Assembly (NCBI GenBank): GCA_022822215.1 | Contig: JAJECD010000194.1 | Span: 1 to 32,733, forward strand | Reading direction: 5' to 3' | Origin: Candidatus Poribacteria bacterium | GTDB taxonomy: Bacteria; Poribacteria; WGA-4E; WGA-3G | DNA: 32,733 nt | Shown here: piece by piece, positions 9,052 through 18,047 of the stretch | Position numbering within the stretch: position 1 is the first letter of the stretch | Layout: each line of letters opens with the position of its first letter | Program-made: the position numbers and the translations under genes | The notes under the pieces: generated by a model | Told to the model about the DNA's origin: nothing | Database searches by the model: none | What the model saw: only the letters and a program-made list of their open reading frames with translations

Positions 9052-10461
9052 TTAACCCACAATGAGGGGCAGCTGCTCCGAAGGCTCGTCCACAAACGGG
9101 ATTGGATATTCTCCATCAAAACAGGTGGTACAAAAGTCTTTCGATGCCTTCACCGAGTTAAGCATGCCATCGATGCTCAGATAACCCAGACTGTCGGCAC
9201 GAATGTATTTGCGGATCTCTTCAATCGTGTGTGAACTGGCAATCAACTCGCCACGTGTAGGGGTATCCACACCATAGAAACATGAAAATTTATTCGGGGG
9301 GGAGGCAATACGGAGGTGTACAGCGGTCGCGCCGCCTTGCCGAACGATTTTGATGAGTTTCCTACTATTTGTCCCACGCATAATTGAATCGTCTACAAGC
9401 ACCACACGTTTGCCGCGGAGGACATCGCGTATCGGATTCAACTTTATTTTTACCATGAGTTCTCTGATATCCTGCGTCGGATTCATAAAAGAGCGTCCAA
9501 CGAAAGTATTTCGCGACAACCCTAAATCGAAAGGAATACCAGACTCCTCAGCATAGCCGAGGGCGGCAATCGTGGCAGAATCGGGGACCGGGATAACAAC
9601 ATCCGCTTTGACGGGGTGTTCACGGGCAAGCTGCCTACCGAACTCACGGCGCGTACTATTCACACTCTGACCGAACATCATACCATCCGGACGCGCCAGA
9701 TAGATATATTCAAAGATACACTGCGATAATTTCGGCTCTCGCCTACGAAAACAGAAGGACTCTACGCCGCGATGCGCAGAACGTATAAATATCAACTCAC
9801 CGGGTTCCACCTCGCGTATCGGTTCCGCTTCAATTACATCAAGCGCACACGTTTCGGACGCAAGGACATAAGCATCATCCAGCTTACCGAGCCAGAGTGG
9901 ACGGAATCCGTGCGCATCGCGCGCCCCTATGAGTGTATTTTTATCCATACATACGAACGAGTAAGCCCCTTCAATACCCCGAAGTGCCTCAATAATTCTA
10001 TTTTCCAAAACCTGCTTCCGCGAATGCGCTATGAGATGGAAAACGACCTCGGTATCCAGACTCGTGCTGAAGATTGAACCCGCATTCTCCAGATGGTTCC
10101 GAATGTACGATGAATTGACAAGATTGCCGTTATGACCAAGCGCAAGAGGCCCCTGTTTATAATTCCGAACCAGCGGCTGCGCGTTCTCCAGCGTACTTTC
10201 TCCTGCTGTTGAATATCGGTTGTGCCCAATAGCGATATGACCATTGAGCCTCGCTAAAACCTCAGTCGTAAAGACAGAATGGACAAGCCCCATGCCGTGG
10301 TGATACGTAAACTTTTCACCATCTGATGCGACAATCCCGCTGCTCTCTTGGCCGCGATGCTGAAGGGCACGTAACCCCAGATAGGTTAACTCTACCGCTT
10401 TTGGGTGACCGAAGACACCGAAGACACCGCATTCGTCCTTTGGTTTATCATCATATTGCAT
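9052..10461 (-). CDS. purF: amidophosphoribosyltransferase (Fe-S type with short propeptide)
   Basis: MQYDDKPKDECGVFGVFGHPKAVELTYLGLRALQHRGQESSGIV; Cys after 10-residue propeptide; PRPP motif VVLVDDSIMRGTNSRKLIKIVR; Cys pattern QCIFEYIYLARP / FSCFYGVDTP / FCTTCFDG as in Fe-S PurF enzymes. Confidence 0.97.
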   Translation of the reverse strand: MQYDDKPKDECGVFGVFGHPKAVELTYLGLRALQHRGQESSGIVASDGEKFTYHHGMGLVHSVFTTEVLARLNGHIAIGHNRYSTAGESTLENAQPLVRNYKQGPLALGHNGNLVNSSYIRNHLENAGSIFSTSLDTEVVFHLIAHSRKQVLENRIIEALRGIEGAYSFVCMDKNTLIGARDAHGFRPLWLGKLDDAYVLASETCALDVIEAEPIREVEPGELIFIRSAHRGVESFCFRRREPKLSQCIFEYIYLARPDGMMFGQSVNSTRREFGRQLAREHPVKADVVIPVPDSATIAALGYAEESGIPFDLGLSRNTFVGRSFMNPTQDIRELMVKIKLNPIRDVLRGKRVVLVDDSIMRGTNSRKLIKIVRQGGATAVHLRIASPPNKFSCFYGVDTPTRGELIASSHTIEEIRKYIRADSLGYLSIDGMLNSVKASKDFCTTCFDGEYPIPFVDEPSEQLPLIVG

Positions 10462-10469
10462 TTTTTTCT

Positions 10470-10603
10470 CAATTGCTCCTGGGCTGCGGCCGATGTCCTT
10501 GCAGATTCTAAATTGTTAAAAAACCATTTGTAACCTGAAGCAAGTTCTCTACTAAATTTTAAACCGGGGTGGACAACGGACACCCCGCTCAGATTTAATA
10601 GGT
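10470..10603 (+). repeat. paired-hairpin intergenic element, copy 1 (hairpin CGGGGTG-GACAACGGA-CACCCCG at 10565-10587)
   Basis: Gapless-to-near-gapless homology to copy 2 at 22411-22541 (linkers ...TTAAaAAACC.TTTG.AAC...GTTCT.TA....AATT.TA.A...); left hairpin GCTGC...GCAG weaker. Boundaries approximate; the left part extends slightly past the purF start region. Confidence 0.7.
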
Positions 10604-10611
10604 AAAAGTAT

Positions 10612-11154
10612 CTATCCGTGTTCTGCGCTGACTTTGGTATTTTCGGCGGATGCCAATCTGTATCCCAATATCGCGCCGATAGGAACAGCAAGAATATACC
10701 AAATCTCGACCGGCAAACCCAGCGACACCCACCCGCGCATCGGGAGCGAAACGACATACGCGATCGCCTTAAGCACCGGAAGCAGCATCGCCAGAATAAG
10801 GTTCGGTCTACCAAATATCTCCCACGGCACGTTAAGCAAGGCAAGCAAACCGACGACAGCTGGCGGCCCCAAAAATGCACCTGAGTAAAGCCGCTTTAAG
10901 GGGATGTTAACACCAAATCTTTGGCTCACAAAGCGTATACCTTGGCTCGCGCCCACAACCACCGTTCCGTACCAGACACTCAAGGAAATCAGGAGCAGCA
11001 AACCGACCCAGAAGCCGTGGCGGATCCGATCCCCGAGCAGCACTTGCCAAATAAAATTCTCAATTACCAACAAGCAGATCCAACCGCCTAACAGCCCAAC
11101 AATACTTCCAGCAGCAATTTGTCCAAGGGTTAATGTGACACTACTTTTTTTCAT
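10612..11154 (-). CDS. polytopic membrane protein of unknown function
   Basis: MKKSSVTLTLGQIAAGSIVGLLGGWICLLVIENFIWQ... several hydrophobic segments; first gene after a good promoter, upstream of purF. Confidence 0.65.
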   Translation of the reverse strand: MKKSSVTLTLGQIAAGSIVGLLGGWICLLVIENFIWQVLLGDRIRHGFWVGLLLLISLSVWYGTVVVGASQGIRFVSQRFGVNIPLKRLYSGAFLGPPAVVGLLALLNVPWEIFGRPNLILAMLLPVLKAIAYVVSLPMRGWVSLGLPVEIWYILAVPIGAILGYRLASAENTKVSAEHG

Positions 11155-11194
11155 ACACTCCGACTTTTAAAAAAAATAATTTAAATTTAATTCT

Positions 11195-11223
11195 ATTGTA
11201 CCATTATGCCACATAAATGTCAA
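11195..11223 (-). promoter_or_regulatory. sigma70-like promoter TTGACA-N17-TACAAT (minus strand)
   Basis: Minus-strand TTGACATTTATGTGGCATAATGGTACAAT: -35 at 11223-11218, -10 at 11200-11195, 17-nt spacer, 40 nt upstream of the 11154 start. Confidence 0.75.
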
Positions 11224-11449
11224 AAAAATCTTTTTTTTTAGAACGGAACGCCGCAGCAAAAACACCCCACCCACTGTCAGTGTCCAAGTATCCATGTTAC
11301 GCGTCAGTTCTGAATATTTTAGCAAAAGTTGGCAATTCATGAAAAGTGAAAAAAATGCCATTGACCAAACGCTGAATACCTGATAGGATAATAGCATGCA
11401 GCGTTTACAGTAAGCAACCAGCTCCGATGAAGTATTTGAGGACTGACCT

Positions 11450-12322
11450 ATGAAAGAATATTTGGAAATTCAGAAGCCTGAACTTGGCTATACCTACGAG
11501 TTCGGGGTTGATCAACTCTCTCTTATGTCCGAATGTTTGGAGGCACATGGCTTTGCTATCATCAAAGACGTTTTACCTCCTGAAGTAGTCGACAGTTTAA
11601 AACAGGCGGTTTTTGACGGCACCGATCCAAAAAGAGAGTTGAAACCGGGAGAAAGTCGGACCCGACACGCTTGGGTTGAGTCTGGACCGGGGGCTTGGCA
11701 ACTCTTGGAATATGAACCCTTTATGAAAATCCATCATCATCTGATTGGGACCGAGGAAATGACTGTCCACCGGTCTGCCGCTATCATTCGGATGCCTGGA
11801 TCTCAACCGGTTTCGTGGCATACCGACTGGTGCGGATTTTCAACGGATCCACCGAAAAATTCGGGAGATGTCCTAAATCGCGGACTTTGGCCCTCTGGCA
11901 AATGGTTCTACCTGACGGGTTCTCGCCCAGAACACGGCGGTCTATGCGTGATTGAGGACTCCCACGTAGAAAACTGGGAGGGACCCGAAGGTTTCAAGAT
12001 GACAGCGGACAGACGTTCCTTTTACAAGGAAGGCGAAGCAGAAAAGGCGTATGTCGGGTTTGATATTCCAGGATTGGTGCCGCTGTTTACGAATCCGGGG
12101 GATATGATCGTATTTGCGCATCGGACGTATCACGGGGCATTCCCGAACCAGATAGATGAGATTCGGTTGTCGTGCGCGATCGGTTTTCGGAGTCGGGACC
12201 ATCACATTGATATCCCATGGGAGATTCCAGAAGAAGGCAAACAGTTTTTAGCGGACTTACCGCCGCAGTTCCACCAATACACGCACGGGTATACCAGCAT
12301 CAATCTGAATTGGCGAGGATAA
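11450..12322 (+). CDS. phytanoyl-CoA dioxygenase (PhyH) family protein
   Basis: HGFAIIKDVLPPEVVDSLKQAV; Fe/2OG dioxygenase facial triad HTD...H (SWHTDWCG ... FAHRTYHGAFPNQ); HxR-like end. Confidence 0.85.
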   Translation: MKEYLEIQKPELGYTYEFGVDQLSLMSECLEAHGFAIIKDVLPPEVVDSLKQAVFDGTDPKRELKPGESRTRHAWVESGPGAWQLLEYEPFMKIHHHLIGTEEMTVHRSAAIIRMPGSQPVSWHTDWCGFSTDPPKNSGDVLNRGLWPSGKWFYLTGSRPEHGGLCVIEDSHVENWEGPEGFKMTADRRSFYKEGEAEKAYVGFDIPGLVPLFTNPGDMIVFAHRTYHGAFPNQIDEIRLSCAIGFRSRDHHIDIPWEIPEEGKQFLADLPPQFHQYTHGYTSINLNWRG

Positions 12323-12395
12323 TTGTCCGCATCCGGATTCACAAGATTCGCGGAGTAGCAGGATAACTCGCCCGATTATAAGTTACTTGAAAAAC

Positions 12396-12424
12396 TTGTA
12401 TTTTTTCTCCGAAAATGTTATATT
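12396..12424 (+). promoter_or_regulatory. possible promoter TTGTAT-N17-TATATT
   Basis: Two hexamers with 17-nt spacing upstream of the thuA-like gene; moderate consensus match. Confidence 0.4.
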
Positions 12425-12440
12425 ACTTATGCACGGTGAC

Positions 12441-12495
12441 GGTGGATACCACCTCCCGCTTAGGAGTGCCACCACTCCTTTTGATAGCGGTATCC
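12441..12495 (+). promoter_or_regulatory. structured 5' leader with overlapping inverted repeats, one terminator-like
   Basis: GGTGG-ATA-CCACC (12441-12453), AGGAGT-GCCACC-ACTCCT-TTT (12462-12482), long-range GGATACC/GGTATCC (12444-12450/12489-12495). Confidence 0.45.
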
Positions 12496-12557
12496 CCATA
12501 TAAAAGGAACATTCTGTATCTCAGAGAAAAAATCAAAGTCAAACCGAGGAGGCTCTC

Positions 12558-13205
12558 ATGTCGAAAATTCTTGTGCTATCGGGCGAAAATCACCGCTTTA
12601 ATGCAAGTGCCAGCGTCATTCACGATTTTCTTTCCGAAGATGCCGATATTACAGCAACACTCACTGACGATAAAGGGATTTTAGCATCACCCGAACTGAA
12701 TACCTACGATGCATGCGTCTTTGGTACAGGTTTCACGCGTACGGAACGCCGAGAAGACGGATCTGTCGAGCGTGTCTCCGATTTAACTCCTGCTGAAGAA
12801 GAAGGCTTGTTCCAATTTGTCAGTGAAGGCAAAGGGTTGGTCGGAATTCACGGTACCGCATGGTGGATCGGTGGTCAGGCAATGGAACTCATCGGAGGCG
12901 CCGCCAATTGGCATCCGCCCGGCTCAACCTTTACTGTCCATATCGAGGATAACGCACATCCGACGACACAAGGCGTTGAAGATTTCGATGTAGAAGATGA
13001 AATCTATATCTCCGCACACGATCCACACATCCATGTCTTGGCATCCGCCGAATGGTTCGGCAAAGCACACCCCATGGCGTGGGTAAAGCCTTACGGTTCT
13101 GGACGGGTTTTTTATACCACGCTGGGACACGGACCCGGCACCTTCGAGCGCGAAGGTATGCAGAAATTCCTTACCCAAGGCGTAAAATGGGCAGCGTCAT
13201 CATAG
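12558..13205 (+). CDS. ThuA-like domain protein (class I glutamine amidotransferase-like fold)
   Basis: GKGLVGIHGTAWWIGGQAMELIGGAANWHPPGSTFTVHIEDNAHPTTQGVEDFDVEDEIY...GSGRVFYTTLGHGPGTFEREGMQKFLTQGVKWAA; SD GAGGAGG. Confidence 0.88.
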   Translation: MSKILVLSGENHRFNASASVIHDFLSEDADITATLTDDKGILASPELNTYDACVFGTGFTRTERREDGSVERVSDLTPAEEEGLFQFVSEGKGLVGIHGTAWWIGGQAMELIGGAANWHPPGSTFTVHIEDNAHPTTQGVEDFDVEDEIYISAHDPHIHVLASAEWFGKAHPMAWVKPYGSGRVFYTTLGHGPGTFEREGMQKFLTQGVKWAASS

Positions 13206-13215
13206 AATATCGCAC

Positions 13216-13237
13216 GGCGAGGCACAACTGCCTCGCC
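13216..13237 (+). repeat. perfect intergenic hairpin GGCGAGGCA-CAAC-TGCCTCGCC
   Basis: 9-bp perfect stem, 4-nt loop, between the thuA-like stop and the enolase-family start; no downstream T-tract. Confidence 0.7.
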
Positions 13238-13256
13238 ATACCACTGCTCAAATATA

Positions 13257-14336
13257 ATGCCTACACTAAAAATCAAAACCATAGAAACCGAAGTCGTTGA
13301 GGTAAATCACCGCGGCAATTGGCTCTTTGTCAAGCTCCACGCCGATGACAACACAATCGGTGTCGGTGAGGCTTCCCACGGTAGAGATGACGGTCGTGTT
13401 CAACACGTCATTGACACCCTCAAACCCGCACTAATTGGGTGGAATCCCTTCCAATTGGAGGCATTCCGTCAGCGTTTCTATCGTGATACCGAAAGCCACA
13501 CCTATCACACCGCACTCAGTGGAATCGAACAGGCGATGTGTGACCTGATAGGCAAGGCGTTGGACGTACCGAGTTATCAATTGTTAGGCGGCAAATGTCG
13601 AGGAAAAATCCGGCTCTACGCAAATATTAACCGCGCGACCCTCGATCGGAGCCCATCCGGGTTCGCCAGTAACGCCGAACGTGCCGTTGCCGAAGGATTC
13701 ACAGCTATAAAATGCGCACCCTTTGACGACGTTTCAACATCAAATATATCAAGCGGAAGCCTCACCCGTGCCATCTGTACAGGCATTGACCGCATCCGGA
13801 CAATCCGAGCCGCAATCGGTGATGACATCGACTTGATGGTAGACTGCCACAGCCGTTTTAACCCGGGTATCCTCATACAGGTCGCAAAAGAACTCGAGGA
13901 CTTGCACCTCTTTTGGATTGAAGACGCTGTGCCGCTGGACAATCTTGACGCTTTCGCACATATCAGCCGTTCCATCGGCATCCCCATCGCAACCGGTGAA
14001 CGCTTACGAACCCCTGTAGCTTTTGATAGGCTGCTCAGACACGCTGAGGTCGATTATATCCTACCGGATGTCAAACACGTCGGTGGAATTTCGGGGTTGA
14101 AAAAAATCGCCACACTCGCTGCCGCACGCAACGTCATGGTAACACCTCACAATCCGAGCGGTCCTGTCGCGACAGCCGCGAGTGTGCAATGCATGGCAAG
14201 CGTCCCGAATTTCGCTATCCTCGAATACGCGTGGGGAGAGGTAGAATGGCGCGCTTCCCTTGTTTCACCGCCAGAAAAGATCGTCAACGGATTCATTGAA
14301 GTGCCTGATAGACCGGGATTGGGTATTACACTTTGA
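13257..14336 (+). CDS. mandelate racemase/muconate lactonizing enzyme family (enolase superfamily)
   Basis: AIKCAPFDD...DLMVDCHSRF...FWIEDAVPLDNLDAF...IPIATGERL...DYILPDVKHVGGISGLKKIATLAAARNVMVTPHNPSGP. Confidence 0.9.
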   Translation: MPTLKIKTIETEVVEVNHRGNWLFVKLHADDNTIGVGEASHGRDDGRVQHVIDTLKPALIGWNPFQLEAFRQRFYRDTESHTYHTALSGIEQAMCDLIGKALDVPSYQLLGGKCRGKIRLYANINRATLDRSPSGFASNAERAVAEGFTAIKCAPFDDVSTSNISSGSLTRAICTGIDRIRTIRAAIGDDIDLMVDCHSRFNPGILIQVAKELEDLHLFWIEDAVPLDNLDAFAHISRSIGIPIATGERLRTPVAFDRLLRHAEVDYILPDVKHVGGISGLKKIATLAAARNVMVTPHNPSGPVATAASVQCMASVPNFAILEYAWGEVEWRASLVSPPEKIVNGFIEVPDRPGLGITL

Positions 14337-14360
14337 CATAATAAACATCAGGAGGGTAAA

Positions 14361-15146
14361 ATGATACCTCTCAACACCAACTTGCAAATCATACCAAAAT
14401 TTACCACGCTTTATCTCCTTCTGCTCATTGGCACTTTTGCTGGATGTATCGGAAGCATGCAGACGAGTCAAACAGAAACAGCAGAAACCGACACAGCCGC
14501 CGCTATTACAGCAACAGAAGAATCACCTCGTGCCCTTGCGGAACTCCAACTTTCGACAACGAAAACAAATTACGCAGCGAAGGAAGAAATCCCGCTTAAG
14601 GTCAACATTCAAAATGGTAAATTCGATCTACTCGTGCCTTTTTTCGCTGTCGCGACGAAGGGTGCTTTCACACAAGTAACGGTGAAGGACGCGAACGGAC
14701 AAATCGTCGAACCGAAGCGTGCCATTACACAAGAGAACCCACAAAAATACGTCCAACGCGATGGAAAATCTGTCCGCTGTATTCAGGGATTTGATTTCAA
14801 AGCATCCATGAATCAGGAGCTAATGCTGAGAGATTTACAGAGATACTATCAATTACAACCCGGCACTTATACTGTCACACTCGCGATTGAATTAGAAGTA
14901 TACCGAGAATCCATAACCGAAGAACATCCAGAAATAGCGGAGTTAAGACGAGACCTCGCACGGCTTCAGAACGACCCGAATCTTCAAGCCGCCGCAAAAC
15001 AGGACGCGGCGAACTACTATCAAGAACAAATCAAATTCATTCAAGAGAGAAGCAAGGATGAAGAAAAGAATATCTACTTACCTGTCAAGGCACGCCGCGG
15101 ACAGGCATCGCTCGTATCCAACGAAACCACACTAATAATAGAATAG
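14361..15146 (+). CDS. predicted lipoprotein of unknown function
   Basis: Signal peptide with lipobox (LLLLIGTFAGC) followed by Thr/Glu-rich linker; SD AGGAGGG. Confidence 0.7.
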   Translation: MIPLNTNLQIIPKFTTLYLLLLIGTFAGCIGSMQTSQTETAETDTAAAITATEESPRALAELQLSTTKTNYAAKEEIPLKVNIQNGKFDLLVPFFAVATKGAFTQVTVKDANGQIVEPKRAITQENPQKYVQRDGKSVRCIQGFDFKASMNQELMLRDLQRYYQLQPGTYTVTLAIELEVYRESITEEHPEIAELRRDLARLQNDPNLQAAAKQDAANYYQEQIKFIQERSKDEEKNIYLPVKARRGQASLVSNETTLIIE

Positions 15147-15155
15147 GAGTCTCGA

Positions 15156-16130
15156 ATGAAGGTATTCCGCTTTTTTCTAATCTACAGCCTCAATGTCTTG
15201 TTGTGTTTCCCCATTTTTGCACAAGCACCTACAACGGCAAAAATTGCTTTCGTGTCAAGAGGTATAAATCCTTCGGGGATCTATCAATCCAACATCTATA
15301 TGATGAACCCTGATGGCAGCGATTTAATCAACCTCATCAGTAGATCTCGTAGTCGTGGTATTAACCACATCGCTTGGGAACCCTCAGGACAACGAATCCT
15401 TTTCTGCTCCGATCACAAAGGCAAGCACGATATACACGTTATGCATGCAGATGGAACAGATGCAAAACCGGTGTTCACTGAACCGAGATATAGAGTAGAA
15501 CCCACTTGGTCACCGGATGGCAAACGGATCGCCTATGTCGCTTCGGCAAAATCTATGGGACGGAGTCTCTACATCGCACCAATAAATGGACAGTCCGGTG
15601 AGCCGATTGTTCAGGTAGGTCCTCATAGCGGGCAACCTGACTGGTCCCCTGATGGGACCGAAATCGCTTTTGTTGTAGGATCCCGTGGCATCCGGAAAAT
15701 TTATATTCTGAATCTTGAGTCGCACACCCAAAGGCTCCTGCTGCCAGATAAGAACCCGTGGATGCAGTATCCCGCCTGGTCGCCTGACGGTGAGAGAATC
15801 GCTTTCGTTTGGTCTCCAAATAGGTCTGGGTCAGGTATCTATGTTGCAAATCGTGATGGAACAGGACTGGAACAAATTACGGAACCAGACCCGTTGAGAA
15901 CTGTATCAATAGCATGGGCACCCTCCGGTGATGAACTCGTTTACGCGAAGGATACAGGAGACAGCCTACACCTCTTCAAAGTCAGTTTGAAGGATAAACG
16001 CCCTCAACAACTTACGCATGAAATGATCAACCCAGAAGCAATTTGGTTCGATCCGGCGGCAGTTGTCCCAGTCGAACCCTCGGCATCCGCACGCATAACA
16101 ACATGGGGTAAAATCAAAAATCAAGACTAA
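15156..16130 (+). CDS. TolB-like PD40 beta-propeller protein
   Basis: Signal peptide; repeated (W/A)SPDGxxIAFV motifs (EPTWSPDGKRIAYVAS, QPDWSPDGTEIAFVVG, YPAWSPDGERIAFVWS, SIAWAPSGDELVYA). Confidence 0.85.
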   Translation: MKVFRFFLIYSLNVLLCFPIFAQAPTTAKIAFVSRGINPSGIYQSNIYMMNPDGSDLINLISRSRSRGINHIAWEPSGQRILFCSDHKGKHDIHVMHADGTDAKPVFTEPRYRVEPTWSPDGKRIAYVASAKSMGRSLYIAPINGQSGEPIVQVGPHSGQPDWSPDGTEIAFVVGSRGIRKIYILNLESHTQRLLLPDKNPWMQYPAWSPDGERIAFVWSPNRSGSGIYVANRDGTGLEQITEPDPLRTVSIAWAPSGDELVYAKDTGDSLHLFKVSLKDKRPQQLTHEMINPEAIWFDPAAVVPVEPSASARITTWGKIKNQD

Positions 16131-16204
16131 GTTTGTCCTCTGAAAAGCGTTTTCAGAAAAAATAGATACGAACACAACGCGCTTGTACAGATTAAAAATT
16201 TTAC

Positions 16205-16233
16205 TTGCAAATCAGTGCAAAATGATATATAAT
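16205..16233 (+). promoter_or_regulatory. sigma70-like promoter TTGCAA-N17-TATAAT upstream of nuoA
   Basis: -35 TTGCAA 16205-16210, -10 TATAAT 16228-16233, 17-nt spacer, 65 nt before nuoA. Confidence 0.65.
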
Positions 16234-16298
16234 TTTAATAATAAAATCGTCCATGCACAAAAGTTTTTGTAACCCACGGTTCCCAAGGATAATCCAGA

Positions 16299-16709
16299 AT
16301 GCTTTTTAATTTCGCGAATGTGCTGATCTTCTTGATTGTTGGCAGCCTATTTGTCGTCCTAAACCTGACTATCTCTCGCCTTCTACATACCAAGATATTT
16401 TCAGGCGAAAAGTATATCCCTTACGAATGCGGTGAAGACCCAATCGGCGATACGCGGATTAAATTCAACACCCGTTTTTACGTCATCGCGCTCATCTTCC
16501 TCATCTTTGACGTAGAAGCCGTGTTCCTTTTCCCGTGGGCAGTCGTTTTCCGAGACTTTGGGCTCTTCGCATTCTTAGAGATGCTCGTCTTCATCGTTAT
16601 CCTTTTAGTCGGGCTCGCTTATGTTTGGGCAAAAGGCGATCTGGAGTGGATCCGCTCCACACAGTTGGAAGTCCAATCGCTCCGGAGGGAAGAAAGTTAT
16701 GATAATTGA
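16299..16709 (+). CDS. nuoA: NADH-quinone oxidoreductase subunit A
   Basis: [49 protein letters not shown] signature. Confidence 0.97.
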   Translation: MLFNFANVLIFLIVGSLFVVLNLTISRLLHTKIFSGEKYIPYECGEDPIGDTRIKFNTRFYVIALIFLIFDVEAVFLFPWAVVFRDFGLFAFLEMLVFIVILLVGLAYVWAKGDLEWIRSTQLEVQSLRREESYDN

Positions 16710-17307
16710 TGAGAAATTAGATAAGAACGTTATTGTCACCTCGGTTGACGCTGTCGCTAATTGGGCACGCTCTTCAGCACTCTGGCCCATGACGTTCGGT
16801 CTGGCATGTTGCGCCATTGAATTTATGGCGACCGCTGCCTCCAACTATGATCTCGACCGGTTCGGTGCCGGTGTCCCGCGCGCGACACCACGCCAATCCG
16901 ACCTGATGGTTATCTCGGGTACGGTGACGCTTAAAATGGCAACACGGATTCGGCGGTTATATGAACAGATGCCGGAACCGAAATACGTCATCTCAATGGG
17001 AAGCTGCGCAACGAGCGGCGGCCCCTACTGGCAACACGGATACCATGTCCTCAAAGGTGTGGACCGTATCATCCCCGTTGACGTTTACGTTCCAGGATGC
17101 CCACCGCGTCCAGAGGCACTTATCGAAGGGCTGCTTAAACTACAAGAGAAAATTAAAAGTCAAACCGTCGCCAAACGTGAGCACGTTCCCTTCTTGAAAA
17201 GACTCTTTACCAAAACGGAATGGTATGAACTTGAGGGAACCGATACCGAGATTGCGGCAGAAATACCGCCTACGGAAGACGATAACGCAGAAGAAAGCAC
17301 CGCTTAG
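16699..17307 (+). CDS. nuoB: NADH-quinone oxidoreductase subunit B
   Basis: Start ATG at 16699 ([10 protein letters not shown]) overlapping nuoA end, not the listed 16621. [10 protein letters not shown]...[13 protein letters not shown]...[20 protein letters not shown]. Confidence 0.96.
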   Translation: MIIDEKLDKNVIVTSVDAVANWARSSALWPMTFGLACCAIEFMATAASNYDLDRFGAGVPRATPRQSDLMVISGTVTLKMATRIRRLYEQMPEPKYVISMGSCATSGGPYWQHGYHVLKGVDRIIPVDVYVPGCPPRPEALIEGLLKLQEKIKSQTVAKREHVPFLKRLFTKTEWYELEGTDTEIAAEIPPTEDDNAEESTA

Positions 17308-17365
17308 CACACAACGCGTCTACGGTAGATACGATTTGTAACCGCGACCATGGAGTAGGAATTAC

Positions 17366-17851
17366 GTGAAACCAGAAGAAATCTATGAAGTCCTAACCCA
17401 ACAGTTTAGTGAAGCCGTTCTCAACTTTGACACTGAACTCGCTGGTGACCCAAGTATCCACATTGCCCCCTCAGCAATCGCCGATGTATGTCAATATCTC
17501 GCCGAAACCGAGGCATTGGCATTTGACTCCTTGATGTGTCTGAGCGGTCTCGACTTGAACGCCAATGACGAAGAGTTTGCTGTCGTCTACCACATCTATT
17601 CCATGCGACATCGACACAGCGCGGTCATCAAAGCCATGGTGCCGAAAACGAATCCACACCTTCCGAGCGTCTCGCATATCTGGAAAACAGCGGATTGGCA
17701 CGAGCGCGAGGCTTATGACCTCTACGGAATTCTCTTTGAAGGACACAACGACCTCCGTCGTATCTTACTACCCGACGATTGGGAGGGATACCCGCTGCGC
17801 AAGGATTACAAGGAACCCGAATTCTATCGCGGCATGCGCGTGCCATATTAA
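17366..17851 (+). CDS. nuoC: NADH-quinone oxidoreductase subunit C (30 kDa subunit)
   Basis: TADWHEREAYDLYGILFEGHNDLRRILLPDDWEGYPLRKDY signature; GTG start. Confidence 0.95.
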   Translation: MKPEEIYEVLTQQFSEAVLNFDTELAGDPSIHIAPSAIADVCQYLAETEALAFDSLMCLSGLDLNANDEEFAVVYHIYSMRHRHSAVIKAMVPKTNPHLPSVSHIWKTADWHEREAYDLYGILFEGHNDLRRILLPDDWEGYPLRKDYKEPEFYRGMRVPY

Positions 17852-17879
17852 GCACAAGACTTTGCGGTGCTGCGTTATG

Positions 17880-17910
17880 CGAAAAATGTCACGCTTTTCG
17901 TTTTTTTTTT
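17880..17910 (+). terminator. candidate intrinsic terminator after nuoC
   Basis: CGAAAA (17880-17885)/TTTTCG (17895-17900) stem followed directly by T10 (17901-17910). Confidence 0.5.
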
Positions 17911-17985
17911 CGCAGCGGAACATTAAAATCAAAACGCCTGAAAACTTAGGCAGCACACGGGTTTGTAGGCATAAACGCTAAATTT

Positions 17986-18011
17986 AAAATGTTACATTGG
18001 TGTAACATTTT
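17986..18011 (+). promoter_or_regulatory. 26-bp palindrome AAAATGTTACA-TTGG-TGTAACATTTT
   Basis: Perfect 11-bp inverted repeat, 4-nt centre, 37 bp upstream of the promoter before nuoD. Confidence 0.6.
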
Positions 18012-18047
18012 TCCACAGAAATGACAGCCTAAAAGACAGGTTAAGAT

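Noticed and set aside
12415-12684. 89-aa plus-strand ORF
   Set aside because: Overlaps the structured leader and the thuA-like gene in another frame; no recognisable signature.
16138-16157. Stem-loop TCTGAAAA-GCG-TTTTCAGA as a terminator after the TolB-like gene
   Set aside because: Followed by an A-run rather than a T-run on the plus strand, so not a convincing terminator in that direction.
16621-16698. N-terminal extension of nuoB
   Set aside because: Overlaps nuoA out of frame; conserved NuoB begins at [10 protein letters not shown] (16699).
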